Origin: Isoetes taiwanensis
Lineage: Eukaryota; Streptophyta; Lycopodiopsida; Isoetales; Isoetaceae
Reading direction: 5' to 3'
DNA: 64,000 nucleotides
Assembly: GCA_021234155.1 (NCBI GenBank)
Contig: JAJEKV010000074.1
Coordinates: 832,154 to 896,153 of the forward strand
The first letter of the stretch is position 1. Each line of letters begins with the position of its first letter. A program made the translations under genes and the position numbers. Below are positions 12,403 to 24,899 of the stretch, one piece after another. The notes under the pieces were generated by a model. It ran no database searches and was not told the origin of the DNA. It saw only the letters and a list, made by a program, of their open reading frames with translations.

Positions 12403-15200
12403 TCATTACGGCCCGGCCTGAATTTCTTTACCCCAACTTCACGTTTCAAGAATCACCTGCTGCTTCAAATTCCGGAATTGTCGAAGCGGTGCCTGCCGGC
12501 GTCGGCACTACTTCACCGAGAATTTAACAACTGGAAATTCTTATATATAATATATCTTCACTTTTAAGAAAAATAAATAAATAAATTGATAAATCAATAA
12601 AACATACATATAGAATTTTAACGTCCATGGAGACCAATAAAAGGCCATGGAACACCAAAAGCAAAAGACACTACATTGAATGGTTAGCCGTTTTTATGCA
12701 CCCCAGCAAATCTGTAGCAATTTTTATGTCATACCACATCGGGACCATAGAACAGAATCTCGTGATCGTGATTGGAAAGAACATTCAATACGCGTTAACG
12801 CATGCCGCATCGGAGATGGATGGCTAGAAAATGCAGGGATGAGCTACACCTAGGTAATGCATGCCACATAAGAAACGAACACGTGGATGGGTAGAAAATG
12901 CAGGGACGAGCTACGCCTCTGTTGAGTTAGCATGCTAAAAACGACAAGAAGGTGAGAAGGGAGCAGGCGCATGAAAATTACACTCTGATGCACCTTTGCA
13001 TCTTATCCCACCCTGCCTCTCACCCCACCCTACCCTTGTCTGTTACATACTCATTTCGAGACCTGCTCAACACAAGTTTTCCAAAGTGTTTTTGTCTGTT
13101 ACTCCTCTCTAGATGTCAATGACTCTGGCGTGTCAACCTCTATCTTCTTGTGAATGCAGTATATTTGGAAGGTGATGTATCTGGCATTTAGTTTGGCATG
13201 TTAGTCCACATATCAAAACAAACACATTATCTAGTATATTTATAATAACTACTCTGTATTGACCTCAGCCAATTCTTTAATTTCACATTTGTTCGTTAAT
13301 CTCGTTTATAACAGTGTTCAAATGGTTCATTTGCAATTTGAATATATAAATATCACAGTCAACTATCATCGTCACATGCTCAATTGTAAAGGGACTCTTT
13401 GCAGTTAAGACAATGTCCCATTAGTATCAAAATATGTCAAATGTCAAATGCTTTATCACAACCTTCACCTCAATCACTAGCTCTAGGTTACCACAGTGAC
13501 ATAACTGACTGTCAAAATCCCTTATTTATCTAATGCATGTTGAGGAAGGGGAAAACACCATTGCCCTATGAAATGTAGACACAGTAGCCTTTGGATATAC
13601 ATCCATTCCCCAGCATTACATGTCTTATAATAAAAGTTATGAACATAGCAAACTAATTTTAGATCCAAATTATATCTAGATTCAAATCTATGGCATTTGA
13701 AGGTATGTAACAAAGCAAAGATTTGATATTCTTCGTACCTTAAAAATGTGTTTAGACTAGAAATCAATCTTAAGCATAAGTAATAAGAATCATAAATGGA
13801 TGTTGAGGAGTTGTATATTGGAATTTTAGTATATGACAATTGTGATTACTCTATGGTCAATTGTCAATGTCTTAGAACTCAATTCAATGTTAAACACCAT
13901 CGCTTAATCATTCGACTTAAAAATCAAGTTCTTTACTCCACAAGATGCCAATAGTATCTTGTGTAGCCGTAGCGAATGTCTGAGAATGAATGCATTTATC
14001 TTAAAGTTCAATGGTCCCATAGACCTCTTGATCTCCATGGATGACAATATTCAATTTAATGCAGTAGCAAATGTTACCAATATAGTATGACGTTGAAAAC
14101 TGCTAACTAACTAACTACCAGTTTAGTTCTTTTGCAATAAGAGGTTGAATTTCCAGGATGTTTAAGATGTTCATCATGCTCAAAGGGATTAAGCGCCGCA
14201 CTTGCATGCTTATGCAAAGGTAAGGGCGTGATAGACACGAACCCTAAATGCAGTTACGCCTGCGCCCATTACCCAACATAATGTTTGGGTGAGGGCATTT
14301 CAGGGTGATAGTGCCATGATATCTTCCTCGATTGCATAATTTTCTTCCTTCTGAGTTCGCAGACACACTGGTTAGGTTATAAGAAATAGTCTGAGTTTGA
14401 AATTGTCTGAAATGGGCATTGTTAAATGAGCAAGTCTTTAGAGGGAGAAATTTCCTTGGAAGGGCAACTTTTTAGGTTGTTTGTTATAGAAAGTTGGAAA
14501 CGAGAACAAGTGTCCATTGGGAGAGCCTTATCTCAAAAGTGAGGACGTGGCAAGGTAAGCCACTTGATGAAGGTATGTGGTTATTATAAACCCCACCAAA
14601 GGTAGGCTTGTCTTTTAGGTGATGGAGATGCCCTTGAAATGAGATAGGCACAAGTGCCATTATTTAGGCAGTGCCAAAATAAGTTCGACAGGCAAGGTCA
14701 ATGCATTCCACCTTCAAAGGTGCCCCTAAGATTGCGGCTTTTGGACTCGTCAATAATGTCCAACTCTTGCTACCAAACAAACGTGGGGGCACAACCTTTG
14801 CCAGCCAACAAACATTGGACTACACATACACCGACTTCTCGTATCGTATTTAAGGCCTCCTTGTCTTTCTGGCATGTCTTGACCCCTTGCCCCTTACCCC
14901 CCTCTTTTTTTCAGTTTTAGTGTCGAACCTTATACCTATGTGCCTCTGCCTACCTGAATGCAACTAGCCTGTTCTATTTTGTTTTGTTCAACTAACTCGC
15001 CTGCTCTATCTTGTTTTGTTCTATACACTGTTCTAATTTGTTTTATTTTATTTAATTATTTTGTACCCACTCGATAAGAGAATTACACATATTTGCCAAC
15101 TTATCAAAAAAAAACATATTTGCCAGCTTGCCTTAAACATCTTCCATGTTTGTTTCCTTTTTGTAACTCTTTTCTTTTGTCTTTCTTTGTAAAAATACAT
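12403..15200. other. Intergenic DNA, no gene recognised
   Basis: Only short, domain-free open frames are present. No LTR, transposase, reverse transcriptase or RNA gene was seen. Confidence 0.45.
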
Positions 15201-15204
15201 ACAA

Positions 15205-15690
15205 ATGTATTTAAAATTAATATGCTCAAACGTTTTTCTACTATTACGAATTAGGAAGTCAAGTTGGTGGGGATAATGATTGAGGTATAAGAATCGTGTC
15301 CATCCCATTCTATTTTGTTCTATTCTATTCTATTACGCTCTCTTTTTTCTTTCTTTTTCAAATTGCAAAATTCACTTTCGCTTTTACAAATATATACAAC
15401 TATTTATGTAACGAACTGAGTACTAAATGCTCAAAAGTGTTTGCGTCATTAAGAATTAGGAAGTCGAGTTGGTGGGGAATAGAGATTCAGATTTCAAGGT
15501 CATATCTAGTGATGGCATCACATCAGGCAATACAGGACACTTTTTTACAACAATATATGATAAGGATTGTGTGAAAGCTTGACAACTCAAGACATGTCAT
15601 ATTAAAAAACACAAGACTGTCGGTGACTACATTTAAGCAATGTTGAGTTATGAACTAATATGTGTGCCATATGTGACTTTTAGGTTATCG
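15205..15690 (+). repeat. Dispersed repeat family R, copies 1 and 2
   Basis: A block containing GCTCAAAxGTxTTT...GAATTAGGAAGTC occurs near 15,220-15,290 (partial) and again near 15,415-15,690 (longer). The longer copy continues through ACAACAATATATGATxAGGAT and GGTGACTACATT. It matches the third copy at 16,550-16,790 along about 240 bp with small gaps. It may be a MITE or another short nonautonomous element. I could not define its ends. Confidence 0.6.
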
Positions 15691-15774
15691 TGCCTACAAA
15701 ATTAGCATGACCATTTACTGATTAATTGGGCTTCGACGTATCTCAAAATCAGCATCAATCAAGTTTATGACCTC

Positions 15775-15960
15775 ACGTTTGGTCTAATGGTTACACACTG
15801 TCCTAGAACAAATATGTCTCAAGTTCGCGGTTGCCCAAAGTTGCATTCAATGTAAGGTGGTTAGGGCATGAACCCATAAAGCAATGTTGGTGTAGTGTGT
15901 ATTTACTATATCGTATTAGATGCGAAAAAACAATGTTGGTGTGATGTATGAGTGATATGT
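15775..15960 (+). mobile_element. tRNA-derived SINE-like sequence
   Basis: A box-A-like motif TGGTCTAATGGTTA at about 15,779-15,792 is followed about 30 nt later by a box-B-like motif AAGTTCGCGGTTGCC at about 15,821-15,835, the spacing of an RNA polymerase III internal promoter in plant tRNA-derived SINEs. No mature tRNA fold is preserved and no poly-A/T tail or target duplication was found, so the call is tentative. Confidence 0.35.
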
Positions 15961-16323
15961 CTTATTATATGCTGCCTATGTGACATGATTTTCTTTTGAT
16001 ATAAATTATACTAGTAGCGGGTGTCCAAGCACTTTCGGGCTTTAGTTGCGGTATTCCATGTTTGAGCATGTTGTAGTAGCAATAGAGGAAGTTAAAGATT
16101 TCAATTATTTGGAAAATCTTAAGTCGTCGATATTTGTTTTGCTTACTTAAGGGACATTGTAATGGCATTTTCCATAGGTCTGTGTTTCTATTTCTTTCCA
16201 TGTGTAAATCTGCTTGTATTTCCATTTTTATACATGTAAGGAAACCAACGTGTTTTTCTCTCTTTTTTAGGGGGTTCTTTTTTATTGGAGGAGGAGGGTG
16301 CTTTTGGGTTTGGTAGATGATCA

Positions 16324-16373
16324 TAGAATAGAATAGAATAGAATAGAATAGAATAGAATAGAATAGAATAGAA
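16324..16373 (+). repeat. Pentanucleotide microsatellite (AGAAT)n
   Basis: About ten uninterrupted AGAAT units. Shorter ATTCT runs occur at about 15,303-15,335 and 59,766-59,790. Confidence 0.95.
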
Positions 16374-16549
16374 GATAGAAAAGTTTTATGTCAGCGAGGA
16401 GGCAGATATTATATGGGACCCAACAAATGAATTACCTTGGAGACTTGTGCTAATTGTTGTTTTTGCCCTAACTTAGATCATTTGATCTCAAAGACATTTG
16501 TAATTCATTCTATACTAGTAATGGGAGCCCAATGTTGCTAAGCATTTTG

Positions 16550-16790
16550 TTCTATTTTGCATTAAGACGCTCAAAAGCATTTGCATCATAAAGAATTAGG
16601 AAGTCAAGTCGATGAGGAATAGAGATTGAGATAGGAATAGTTGATTGATACGTGGACGTTGTTTTACAACAATATATGATGAGGATGTGGGAAACTTGAT
16701 AGCACAAGAGATAGCATATTAGAAAAACACAAGACCGTTGGTGACTACATTCGAGCAATATTGAGTTATGAATACTAATATGTGTGAGGA
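16550..16790 (+). repeat. Dispersed repeat family R, copy 3
   Basis: Matches 15,415-15,690 in order: CTCAAAAGxxTTTGC, AAGAATTAGGAAGTC, ACAACAATATATGATxAGGAT, AAAAACACAAGACxGT and GGTGACTACATT. The two long copies are about 1.13 kb apart in direct orientation, with the (AGAAT)n array between them. Confidence 0.7.
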
Positions 16791-17334
16791 ATGAAAGAGG
16801 CCCAAAAAATAAACTTCCAACCTACCTGTCTTACTTTCAATATATTTATAAAAGCTTACTACACTACAATGATCTTAGCTATAGTTTGCAATCTTTGCCT
16901 TTTAGGGTCTTCTAGCTTGTTCATCCAAGGCTAAGCTGCAGAGTAAGCAAGCCTCTCCCATTCATCTCCTCTTTCATGTTCCTCTTGCATGAATCAGCGA
17001 CCTAAATTTTTAAGCATACACCTAGAAGCGAGGATAAAATCAATTTATCAATTCAACACAATCTGTAGATGAACCATCAAGATTTATGTTCGAATTCAAG
17101 GTTTGTCTCTTTGGAGAAAAGTTGTTGTAAGAGCATGAAGCAATTAGGCTGGAGTTTTGGAGCGCTGAACTAGTGTAAAAGTTAGAGATTTGATCCCTAG
17201 AGCGACCTTAAGAAAGGAACCATTATTGGTCCTGAGAAGGCAGAGCTTGATTTTGATCCTTGTTCAATGATCCCTATATCTTCCTTCTCTCATACCTAGA
17301 ATGAGGTCTGATGTCTTGTGTTGTACTCTCTAAC

Positions 17335-17600
17335 TGCATGAAAAATAAGAAAATACTAAAAAAAATCTAAAATTATTTCATTAAGACAATTTTACCTTAT
17401 GTAAATATATGGTAGGTCTTAGGCATGACCTTAGTTCACGTAAGCATAACTCAGAATGAAGGTGGAGAATGGAATTTTGGGTATTTTTCACATGGATTGT
17501 GACTACCGCATACGAACTTGTAGGAAGGGTTTTACTGAATTTTGAGCTATTGATTTTATATGAATTTTAATGTGAACAGTGCAAATGCACCATTTTTGGT
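17335..17600 (+). repeat. Dispersed repeat family S, copy 1
   Basis: This block of about 265 bp matches 60,770-61,045 in the same orientation. Shared anchors include CTCTCTAACT, GAAAATAxT, TTTTGGGTATTTTTC or a close form, AGAAGGGTTT, ATTTTATATGAATTTTAA and AACAGTGCAAATGCAC. Divergence is high, so both copies are old. Element type unknown. Confidence 0.65.
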
Positions 17601-17825
17601 CCATCACCTGACAACTCTAGTGTTAATAGTATTGCTATCTTTGTTGTTTTCTCTTTAAGAACGGCTAAATAAGAATGTACATGGGCTTGGATAGAGAATG
17701 GAGTATCAACAGAGTAAGCGGTGCAAATGCTAGAGGTCTAAGGCAAGAATATATAAAGAATATTAACATTGTTTGAAAATATCATGTAAAAGAAATAAAT
17801 GTCTGATTCATGACGAGATAGCTAA
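17601..17825. other. Spacer, nothing recognised
   Basis: AT-rich sequence between repeat S and the degenerate glutamate-rich coding region; no feature supported. Confidence 0.4.
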
Positions 17826-18720
17826 GATAAGTGTGGAAAGGCTTGTCCCTGGAGATGGAGCCTAGGCCTAGAATCATCTGACAAGTGGACTCCATCTTCA
17901 TTCTTCGGTGGCCTCTTGATTGTGCTTAGCGTTAGTGATATGGTTTGCTTCAAAAGCTTTGTCTCATTAACCCTTTTTAAAATGGCACTTGACCTATCTG
18001 AGGGTTTCAAAACTACATCTGCACCAAGAGCCTTTTGAATGCTTCTGCAGACTCTTCGATTGTCAAAGCCTTTGTCGTTCTAGGTTTTTTTGTAGCATGT
18101 GTCTGCACAACCAAGGGTTTCCTCTTGCCCTTCCCTGTCACTACCACCTCCTCCTCCTCTTCCTCCTCCTCTTCCGGCTTGCTCTCTTTCTCCACGTCTT
18201 CCCTTATGCGTGGGTACACCCACTCAAACCCTTGACCATAACTCTCTGCGTCTCACAAGAGTTGAGGCATGATGTCTGCAAATCCTGCTGATGAAATTTG
18301 CTAGGTATAAAATTATCTGAGGAAAAGAAATCAAGAACAGAAGGAAGAGGTGCACACTCACATAACCAAGTTTGTTGTTCTCTGAGATGTACTCGTAGAC
18401 ATCCTTCGGCTCACACATGCTGATCTGAAACATTCTGCTGTTCAGAAAATATTCAGCTTAGCAGCTTTTAGAGTCGTTTAGGCCAGTTCGATATCTAGAT
18501 CTTCATTTTTAAAGTGGACATCAAGCTAGTCATTTAGATGCGGGATATAGCGATCTTGGAGCTTGAACTTCCCCTTCTGTCTTAGTGCACTTAAAATGCA
18601 GTGCATGGAGTAGGGTGGCATTCTCTAGCTCCCCTCTGCATGTACCACGTAACATCTTGAGTTAAATGAAGTTGTGGGTTCGCGGCCGGTGGTGACCTTG
18701 CCTTTCTGAGGGTAGCTTTT
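17826..18720 (-). pseudogene. Degenerate spliced coding region with Glu-rich tract, unknown function
   Basis: I do not recognise the protein. The minus strand from 18,720 leftward reads as coding-like sequence with occasional stops (for example GKFKLQDRYIPHLND, then LDVHFKNEDLDIELA). It continues as CEPKDVYEYISENNKLGY to an apparent GTGAGT donor near 18,364. After a short intron ending near 18,292 in CAG, it resumes as a segment with GFEWVYPRIREDVEKE, a run of nine Glu near 18,170-18,145, a basic GKGKRK stretch and a Ser/Thr/Lys tail ending near 17,826. At least four in-frame stops make it non-functional as read. It could be a decayed host gene or a gene of a high-copy element. Confidence 0.4.
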
Positions 18721-19505
18721 TGGGCTATAAAGAGGCGTAAAAACAAACTTAAACTTCGAAAATGGTTACCTCAAATTTTCCTCTAATTAAGTTCTAGAAA
18801 TGGTGTCTTAAAGAACCTCTATAAGCACAATTTTATTATAATGGGAAAAATTTTAGTAAAGTGGAATTTTTTTATTGTAGACCTGTCGCGGGGGTTGTAT
18901 ACATTAATACGATTGCAGTGTATCATATATATGTTGTGTACACTACATGAATATTTAGAAAACATATTAACCATGATATCATATACCAACATTCAAACAC
19001 AATATCTATGATAGATAGCAAAGGGATTCTTTGGAGGCCACGGTAGTATGTTTAGCCTTCCCCTCTGAGGTCCTAACACCCGGTGGGTTAGAAAACCCGA
19101 GCTCCGCAGCGTATCGGCGATTCTTCCCACCATATGGAATTGCCTAGACAATGAAAAAGTAATTCCCGCGATGATACTCCCCGGAAAAATGGGACACAAC
19201 TCCACAAAGTTGATGTACTTATGCTAATTATACTTGTTAATGAGCCATATCTGTCACTTACTAATTTCATGTATGAGCTCACGGTATGTATTGAGCTAGA
19301 AGAGTGTGCTAAATAACTAGAACAAAGCCTGACCCTCAAGCGGTGTAGCATCTCGTCAGGATGAGGAGGGTTCAAGAATTCCCGCAATGTAAGTCTCTTA
19401 TAGCATTGAGAGATGGATTAATTTCCATCGATTGGTTAAGTGACCACAATCAAATGTAGCGAGAATAAGAGTTGATCCAACTCCCTTGCAAGCTCCTTGG
19501 TGGGA
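18721..19505. other. No recognisable gene
   Basis: Short open frames only. It borders the DUF7869-like repeat copy that starts near 19.5 kb and may include some of its flank. Confidence 0.35.
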
Positions 19506-19509
19506 CTAT

Positions 19510-20460
19510 AGGCAACCTCCACTCCAAGAAATGGTCAAACAACTCATCTTGATTAGAGGTACCTTAGAATGCAGGGCATGCTAAAGAATACGGAGTATGC
19601 CAATTGGATTGTGTCCGGAGATTAATCATTTGCAAAAAGCAAATAAGGAGCAAGAACAGAACACGAGGCAAGGAACAAGAAGGAAGGAGCAAGGAACGCG
19701 AACCCAAACAGGAACCACGAGGAGAAAGGATCACGAGAAGCAGGAGCGAGAGAAAGGAATACGGGCAAGGAACATGGAGCATGCAAGGAAGGAGCGGTTT
19801 ACTAAATTAGTGGGTAAGAGTGAAAGCAAGGTGAAAGAATTTATACCAGGATCAATAATGCTAAAGTATTATACCAATAATCTTTGAGTATTATACCAAG
19901 AATGCTAAAGTGCTATACCAATAATGCTGAATATAATACCAATAATGCTACTTATTTATAAACCGGCTCCATTAGGTGGTAGAAGTCCTCATCTCCATGG
20001 CTTGTTGCTGCTAAGTCGGATCACGCCAGGGGCCACTACTTGTCCATGAGCCACAATGATCTTGTTAGATGCATTATAAAGGCGTTCATCTTGATCTCTG
20101 CCTACAATCCAAAGCTAAAGAATTAAGTGAATATGATTGCCTCTAGGGCTTGATGTTGTGATCCACCTTGTTTGGCTTCTGGCCATACCCTCACATTTGA
20201 ATGGAATCACCTTAGCGGAGGTTGATGAGTGATCATTATTTGTAATGCCATCAATAATGTGCATCTAATGTGCGCATCGAATGTAATGATGTATAAGCAC
20301 CTACCACTAAAAGATGTAAGGATGTATAAACATAATGAATATTATCGATGTATCGAACCTAAAGTATTAATTGTCCAAAATGCTTACATATTATACCAAA
20401 AATGCCAGCTAAATATAGCTATTGATGCATTACCATTATAGCAAAGGAGAAATTACATAC
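19510..20460 (-). repeat. Repeat X, copy 1: non-coding 3' part
   Basis: This is downstream, on the minus strand, of the coding remains at 20.46-21.65 kb. It includes a purine-rich plus-strand block (19,620-19,760), short near-tandem AATAATGCTAAAGTATTATACC units (19,850-19,960), and a segment (19,990-20,350) that matches 35,520-35,875 closely and in the same orientation. The same purine-rich and AATAATGC blocks recur at 21,650-22,470, so the unit is partly tandem. Confidence 0.7.
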
Positions 20461-21650
20461 ATGATTCACGAGAACATATTTGAGATTGAGCCTTTAGTTA
20501 ATGCTATGTTTCCCCACATGTCAACAATGTGTTTTGGAATACGAATAGTCTTGAGTCTTTTGCCATTTGCATCCCATGCATAATGTATAGCATCTAACTT
20601 CTCATATCTTGATGGATCGATGGATTGGGTCCCAATGTTTAGTTAAACGCTGTATAGTCACTACCATGAGGCATCACCATGATACATAAATATGACCATA
20701 ATTGGTAGACTATAGATCCAAGATGGCATCTTCATTACGTATATTAGCTATGTTGGAGTTTCATAAATCTCGAATTAGGACTAAAACAACATACCTTTAG
20801 TAACATGTGCATGAGGATCGAACTCATCTATAAGAAAACACTAAGAGGCATGCATCTGGCGCCCACAATAAGAAGGCAAAGGTTTTACACAAGCCGCGGC
20901 TTCCTTCGATCTCACAGGGTAAAAGGCTTGTAGAGGTTCTTGCCTTGTATGCAACCAAAGTTTTCATTTTGAGGAGGTAGATCCACGGAGATACATCTTC
21001 CAAACATAAAAGAATCTCGGTCGGTAATCCATAGTTGCTTTATGCTTGCCATGCAAACACACTGTCTGCCCGTTTCTGAGAAGGAGTTCTATAATCCTAT
21101 GTACTTCGATCTTTGTCTGCGGGCCGGGGAGATCTTTAATGTCTTTCTTAGAGGATATTTTTAGGCACCTTATTGGTAGCGTTGGCTCCGCAGTTTTCAT
21201 CCTCCTTTACATTCTTATTCCTTTTTGGAATCCACTCTTTATGGGTTAAGCATCTTATATTGCATAATGGGCCATTTCCCATCCATTTCATCGAATAGTA
21301 ATGGAGTCGGTATAACATTGGGCATTAGCCTTTATAGGATATATCCTTGACAAAGCCTTTCCAATCTTGAACCTCATCCACAAAATATGGAATAGGAGTC
21401 TTTATGCCTAAACAAGTAACAACTTCGGAAAAGTTAGAGCGTCACGATGAACTAGCGTCAAAAGTTCCCAAACAATGCATCGATATCGTCATGAGTGTGT
21501 CCGGCCATCCTTAAAGCCAGCACAGATCTCAACCGAATACCTTAAGCCATGTCAAATAAAGAGGTAGGATAACACATATCTATTTTTATTTTTGACCTAA
21601 TGCATTATTCAAGCGCAAGTAGAGATTTCGAGGAAAGTTAAAACCTCCAC
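20460..21650 (-). pseudogene. Repeat X, copy 1: DUF7869-like protein, C-terminal half
   Basis: The minus strand codes in broken frames for the C-terminal half of a large uncharacterised protein. Near 21,505-21,478 it reads MAGHTHDDIDALFGNF, the HTHxDID motif of DUF7869-type proteins. Next come KTPIPYFVDEVQDWKGF (about 21,410-21,360) and a long stretch ending in FYVWKMYLRG near 20,990. The same order of motifs is found at 40.1-39.0 kb. The family is seen in plants, fungi, oomycetes and animals, and the domain is of unknown function. Conserved Asp/Asn residues suggest an RNase H-like fold, which is my inference. Many frameshifts show this copy is dead. No N-terminal half is present here. Confidence 0.6.
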
Positions 21651-22474
21651 TCCAGAAATGATCAAACAACTCATCTTGATCAGAACGCGAGAATGCACAA
21701 GGCATTCTTGCAGAACTCTGGGAATAACTCAGGTAGGATTGTGTCGATTAATCATTTGCAAAAGCAAACAAGGAGCAAGGAACAAGGAAGAAGGAGAAAG
21801 GAACAGAAAGGATCGAAGCAAGAGGCTGTGACGATTAACTATCGGTCTGGGCGTGCAATTTGGTTTGTATCAAATCATCTTGTCACATTTAAGGGTTTGA
21901 GTGGGACTTAGACCACTACCTCACGGGTGATGGTTATTGCATCTAGCGAAAGGCTGTGGCGGGGAGCGAGAGATACCGGAGATAGGAATCTGAACAGGAA
22001 CCGCAGACGCGCCAAGGTGAAAGACAATATTACTAAATTCGTGGATGAGAAGTGAAAGCAAAGGTGAAAGAATTTGTGGATCAATAATCTTGAAATTATT
22101 ATACCAATATCTTGAAATATTATGTAATAATCTTTGATATAACAAGAATAATGCTACAACAACTATAAGACTAGCTCCATTCGATTGTTGAAGTGCTCAT
22201 CTCCCATGGCTTGTCGCCTACTCGTCAAATCCTTGGAGACCATTACTTGCTCCATGAGCTACAATGATCTTGTTAGTGCATTATAAAGGGTGTTCACCTT
22301 GATCTCTACCACAATCTAAAGAAACTGGGTGATCCACCTTGTTTTGGCTTCCAATAATGTTGAAGTATTATACCAAGAATGCTAAAAGTATTATACCAAT
22401 AATCTTTGGAAATTATATGCCAATAATGCTACAGCGACTATAAAACCAACTCCCATTGATTGGTAGAAGTCACT
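21651..22474 (-). repeat. Repeat X, partial copies of the 3' region next to the gypsy element
   Basis: From 21,651 the purine-rich block, AATAATCTTGAAATATTA-type short units and the CTCCATGAGCTACAATGATC segment recur as in copy 1. A further partial unit starts near 22,350 and runs to 22,474. There it is broken by the 13-kb gypsy element and resumes at 35,521. The join restores the order seen in copy 1 at about 19,985-20,000. Confidence 0.7.
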
Positions 22475-22479
22475 CATCT
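22475..22479 (+). repeat. 5-bp target-site duplication, left
   Basis: CATCT immediately precedes the TG terminus of the gypsy element and is repeated at 35,516-35,520. Uninterrupted copies of the host repeat (19,990 and 22,190) have CTCATCTCC with a single CATCT. Confidence 0.9.
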
Positions 22480-24014
22480 TGTGGCGGCCCATTCTATCTG
22501 CGATGCTTACAGGCCAGGTATACAAGGGATCATCCCTCAAGCCCGACATCGCTGGCGACGTAAAGGGCGATCCACCCCTAACTGGCCGGACTGGCGGTGG
22601 CCAAAAATTGACGGGGAAGAATGGGCGTGTCATTCATCGAAAGTCTCCCTCGAGATCGACCTGATTCGCGAGCGTAAACACACATGAGCACATGACATCA
22701 ATCGAAAAGCAATAACATACCCACCTGCGAAGGGTGGTCCACCATATCACAATAGCTGCAACAACACATCGATTACATCAACATATCATGGGGGAAGAAC
22801 ACACCCGGGCTCGGACTCTTGGGGAAAGGTAACTGGGTCTGCGGATAACAATGGGGCGAATTCGCTGGCAAATGGATTTGGTGGTATAGGGCTGCCCATA
22901 GTGGATTGGGTAGTCCACTCCATCCGCTCTGTGTATACTTTGCGGATAGGCTGAAAAGTATTGGAGCGACGTAGCTTTGCCGGGTTCATAGCCAAAGGGG
23001 CTACTATTGGGTGCATCGGCTCGATGGCGGGGAGGAGATCACTCCCCTCGGAAGGTTAGATTGCCAATCCGCAGGCTGATGAGAGCCCTTTGCTTTCATT
23101 ATCTGACTTAGAACCCTAGGGTGACATCACCCAAGAGGTGTCGAGCCCATACCCTGCTCCCTTACTTAGCGATTACCCGGTCAGGCTAGCCCACAGCGTT
23201 CCACGGCGATAAGCTACGCGCGAGGAGGATCAAAATTTGTCAATCGGACAAGCCCTTCCTTGTCGGCCGGTCTAATCCGCTTCACCCGGCCAGTGGGCTC
23301 TTATACCTGAGGCAGTGGTGGAAATTAATGGGCTAAACTAGGATCATACAACTACTTGGGCTCACGGGTCTCTACCCCCTTCCCAATACACAGGTAAACA
23401 TGAATGTCAAAATCATCATCTATGGTGAAGATAATAGAAGATACATCTATTCTAGTCTACCTAATCATACATGGTTAGGTTCCTTTGTTAGTGTCGCTAT
23501 TCTTGGATGTGAATCTGAATCCTATAGAATGAGAAAGCTGGGATCTAACTATCGGATCAACCACTAACCAGCTTCTTGGTGGCTCCCCTCCTCTGAAGGC
23601 GTCCATCTTCTTTGGATCTTGAGGCTGCTTTGGGCTTGAATCGGTACCAACCTAAGATTCCCGTTCCTCTGCCTCTTGTTCAGGCGAAAGGGCATCCAAA
23701 GTTTTGCTCCGTCAAACCTATAAATTTTGGAAACCCGAAAGGGTTTCCCTTTTAGGGTTTATGTCCTTTATCCCCACGAATTTAAGGGGCTGGTCCCTTT
23801 TGGTCGACCAGGCCATTGCCACATGGCAACAAGATATTATATTCACATGTGGCCTTAACATGTGCAATATAATGGTTCGCGGGGAGTTGTACCTAGAATT
23901 TTCTACCTTTATGGTCCTTTGTGTACATGTCGATGCAGTCGACGTAGCCCACTAGTGGCGATATTCGATCCTCAACCTCGTATTCATCGCAGTATATTGA
24001 TGCAGGCGATCACA
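22480..24014 (-). repeat. GypA 3' LTR
   Basis: 1,535 bp, beginning TGTGGCGGCCC and ending GCGATCACA on the plus strand. It pairs with 33,978-35,515 along its length, sharing for example CACTCCCCTCGGAAGGTT-type blocks, TTGCCACATGGCAACAAG and TATTATATTCACATGTGGCC. The copies differ by many short replaced or inserted blocks. Confidence 0.92.
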
Positions 24015-24028
24015 TTCTCCCACCTTGG
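24015..24028 (-). other. GypA polypurine tract
   Basis: On the minus strand AAGGTGGGAGAA lies directly against the TGTGATCGCC start of the 3' LTR, the position and composition of a plus-strand-priming polypurine tract. It confirms minus-strand orientation. Confidence 0.85.
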
Positions 24029-24899
24029 ATTGATGCTGTCCATGGCATCACGAGTCTCCACCTTGGAAAAAGACACCTTTTTCAAAGATTCTTGGATTGT
24101 ACATGTAATTAACTTTGAATTATTATAAGATAATACTAAAAGTTATAATTTACTGCAATGTTTGCAATCACCATATTAATTAGACATTTAATTTATGGCC
24201 CTACTTCAAACGCTCATTATAGTATCAAGATTAATCTAGAAAAATTGTTTTAAGGTTCTAAGCTCCTCTTGTAGCATTTATTCACTACATATGCTACAAG
24301 TTCTTGTAATCTTGACCTCCGCGGGTTGCGTCGTTCTATTGGCTGCGGGTTCAACACTACATTAGTACATGATTACTTTATTATAAAGGGTTGGTTGTTG
24401 AGACACCCATTAACACAATTAGATAGATGCAAGGCATATCTCGGTATTAGAAGATTGTAAGCTTCTCCCATCATGGCCGTGGAGCCAGCCCTATAGTGCC
24501 TAGGATGACACTCGTACCACCTTTAGTTGCTTTTAGCGTGAAGGTTGGTGTCCTCAGTAATTGAAGGCGTGAGGATCCTTCCACGTGATAAGCATTGACT
24601 AGAGGTGCTTCCCTATCATGCATCACAGAATGACCTCTTTCTCTTAAAGTGACTACTTCAGGTGGCATCGGAAGTAGACTCCTATCATTACCTCACTTTC
24701 ATACATCGGTTGAATTCGACCGCCGGTGGCGAATGACCCTTGCATTGCTCCATGAATTGTGAGTGCGCTACTCAAGATCACGATTGTAGTACCCGCGTGG
24801 CGTCCTCTTGGTAAAGTGCGTCCATTTCACAAGTGCGGAGAAGTGAGATCTTCGTCTTCTTATAGGATGGGTCAGGAAGAACTTCCGGGGAACAATCTC

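Noticed and set aside
18035-18291. Plus-strand frame with poly-Ser and hydrophobic stretch
   Set aside because: It is the antisense of the Glu-rich minus-strand coding region, which has splice signals and better coding character.
19597-19887. Plus-strand frame rich in Glu, Lys, Arg and Gln
   Set aside because: It arises from a purine-rich repeat block that recurs with frame-breaking indels at 21.7 and 21.95 kb.
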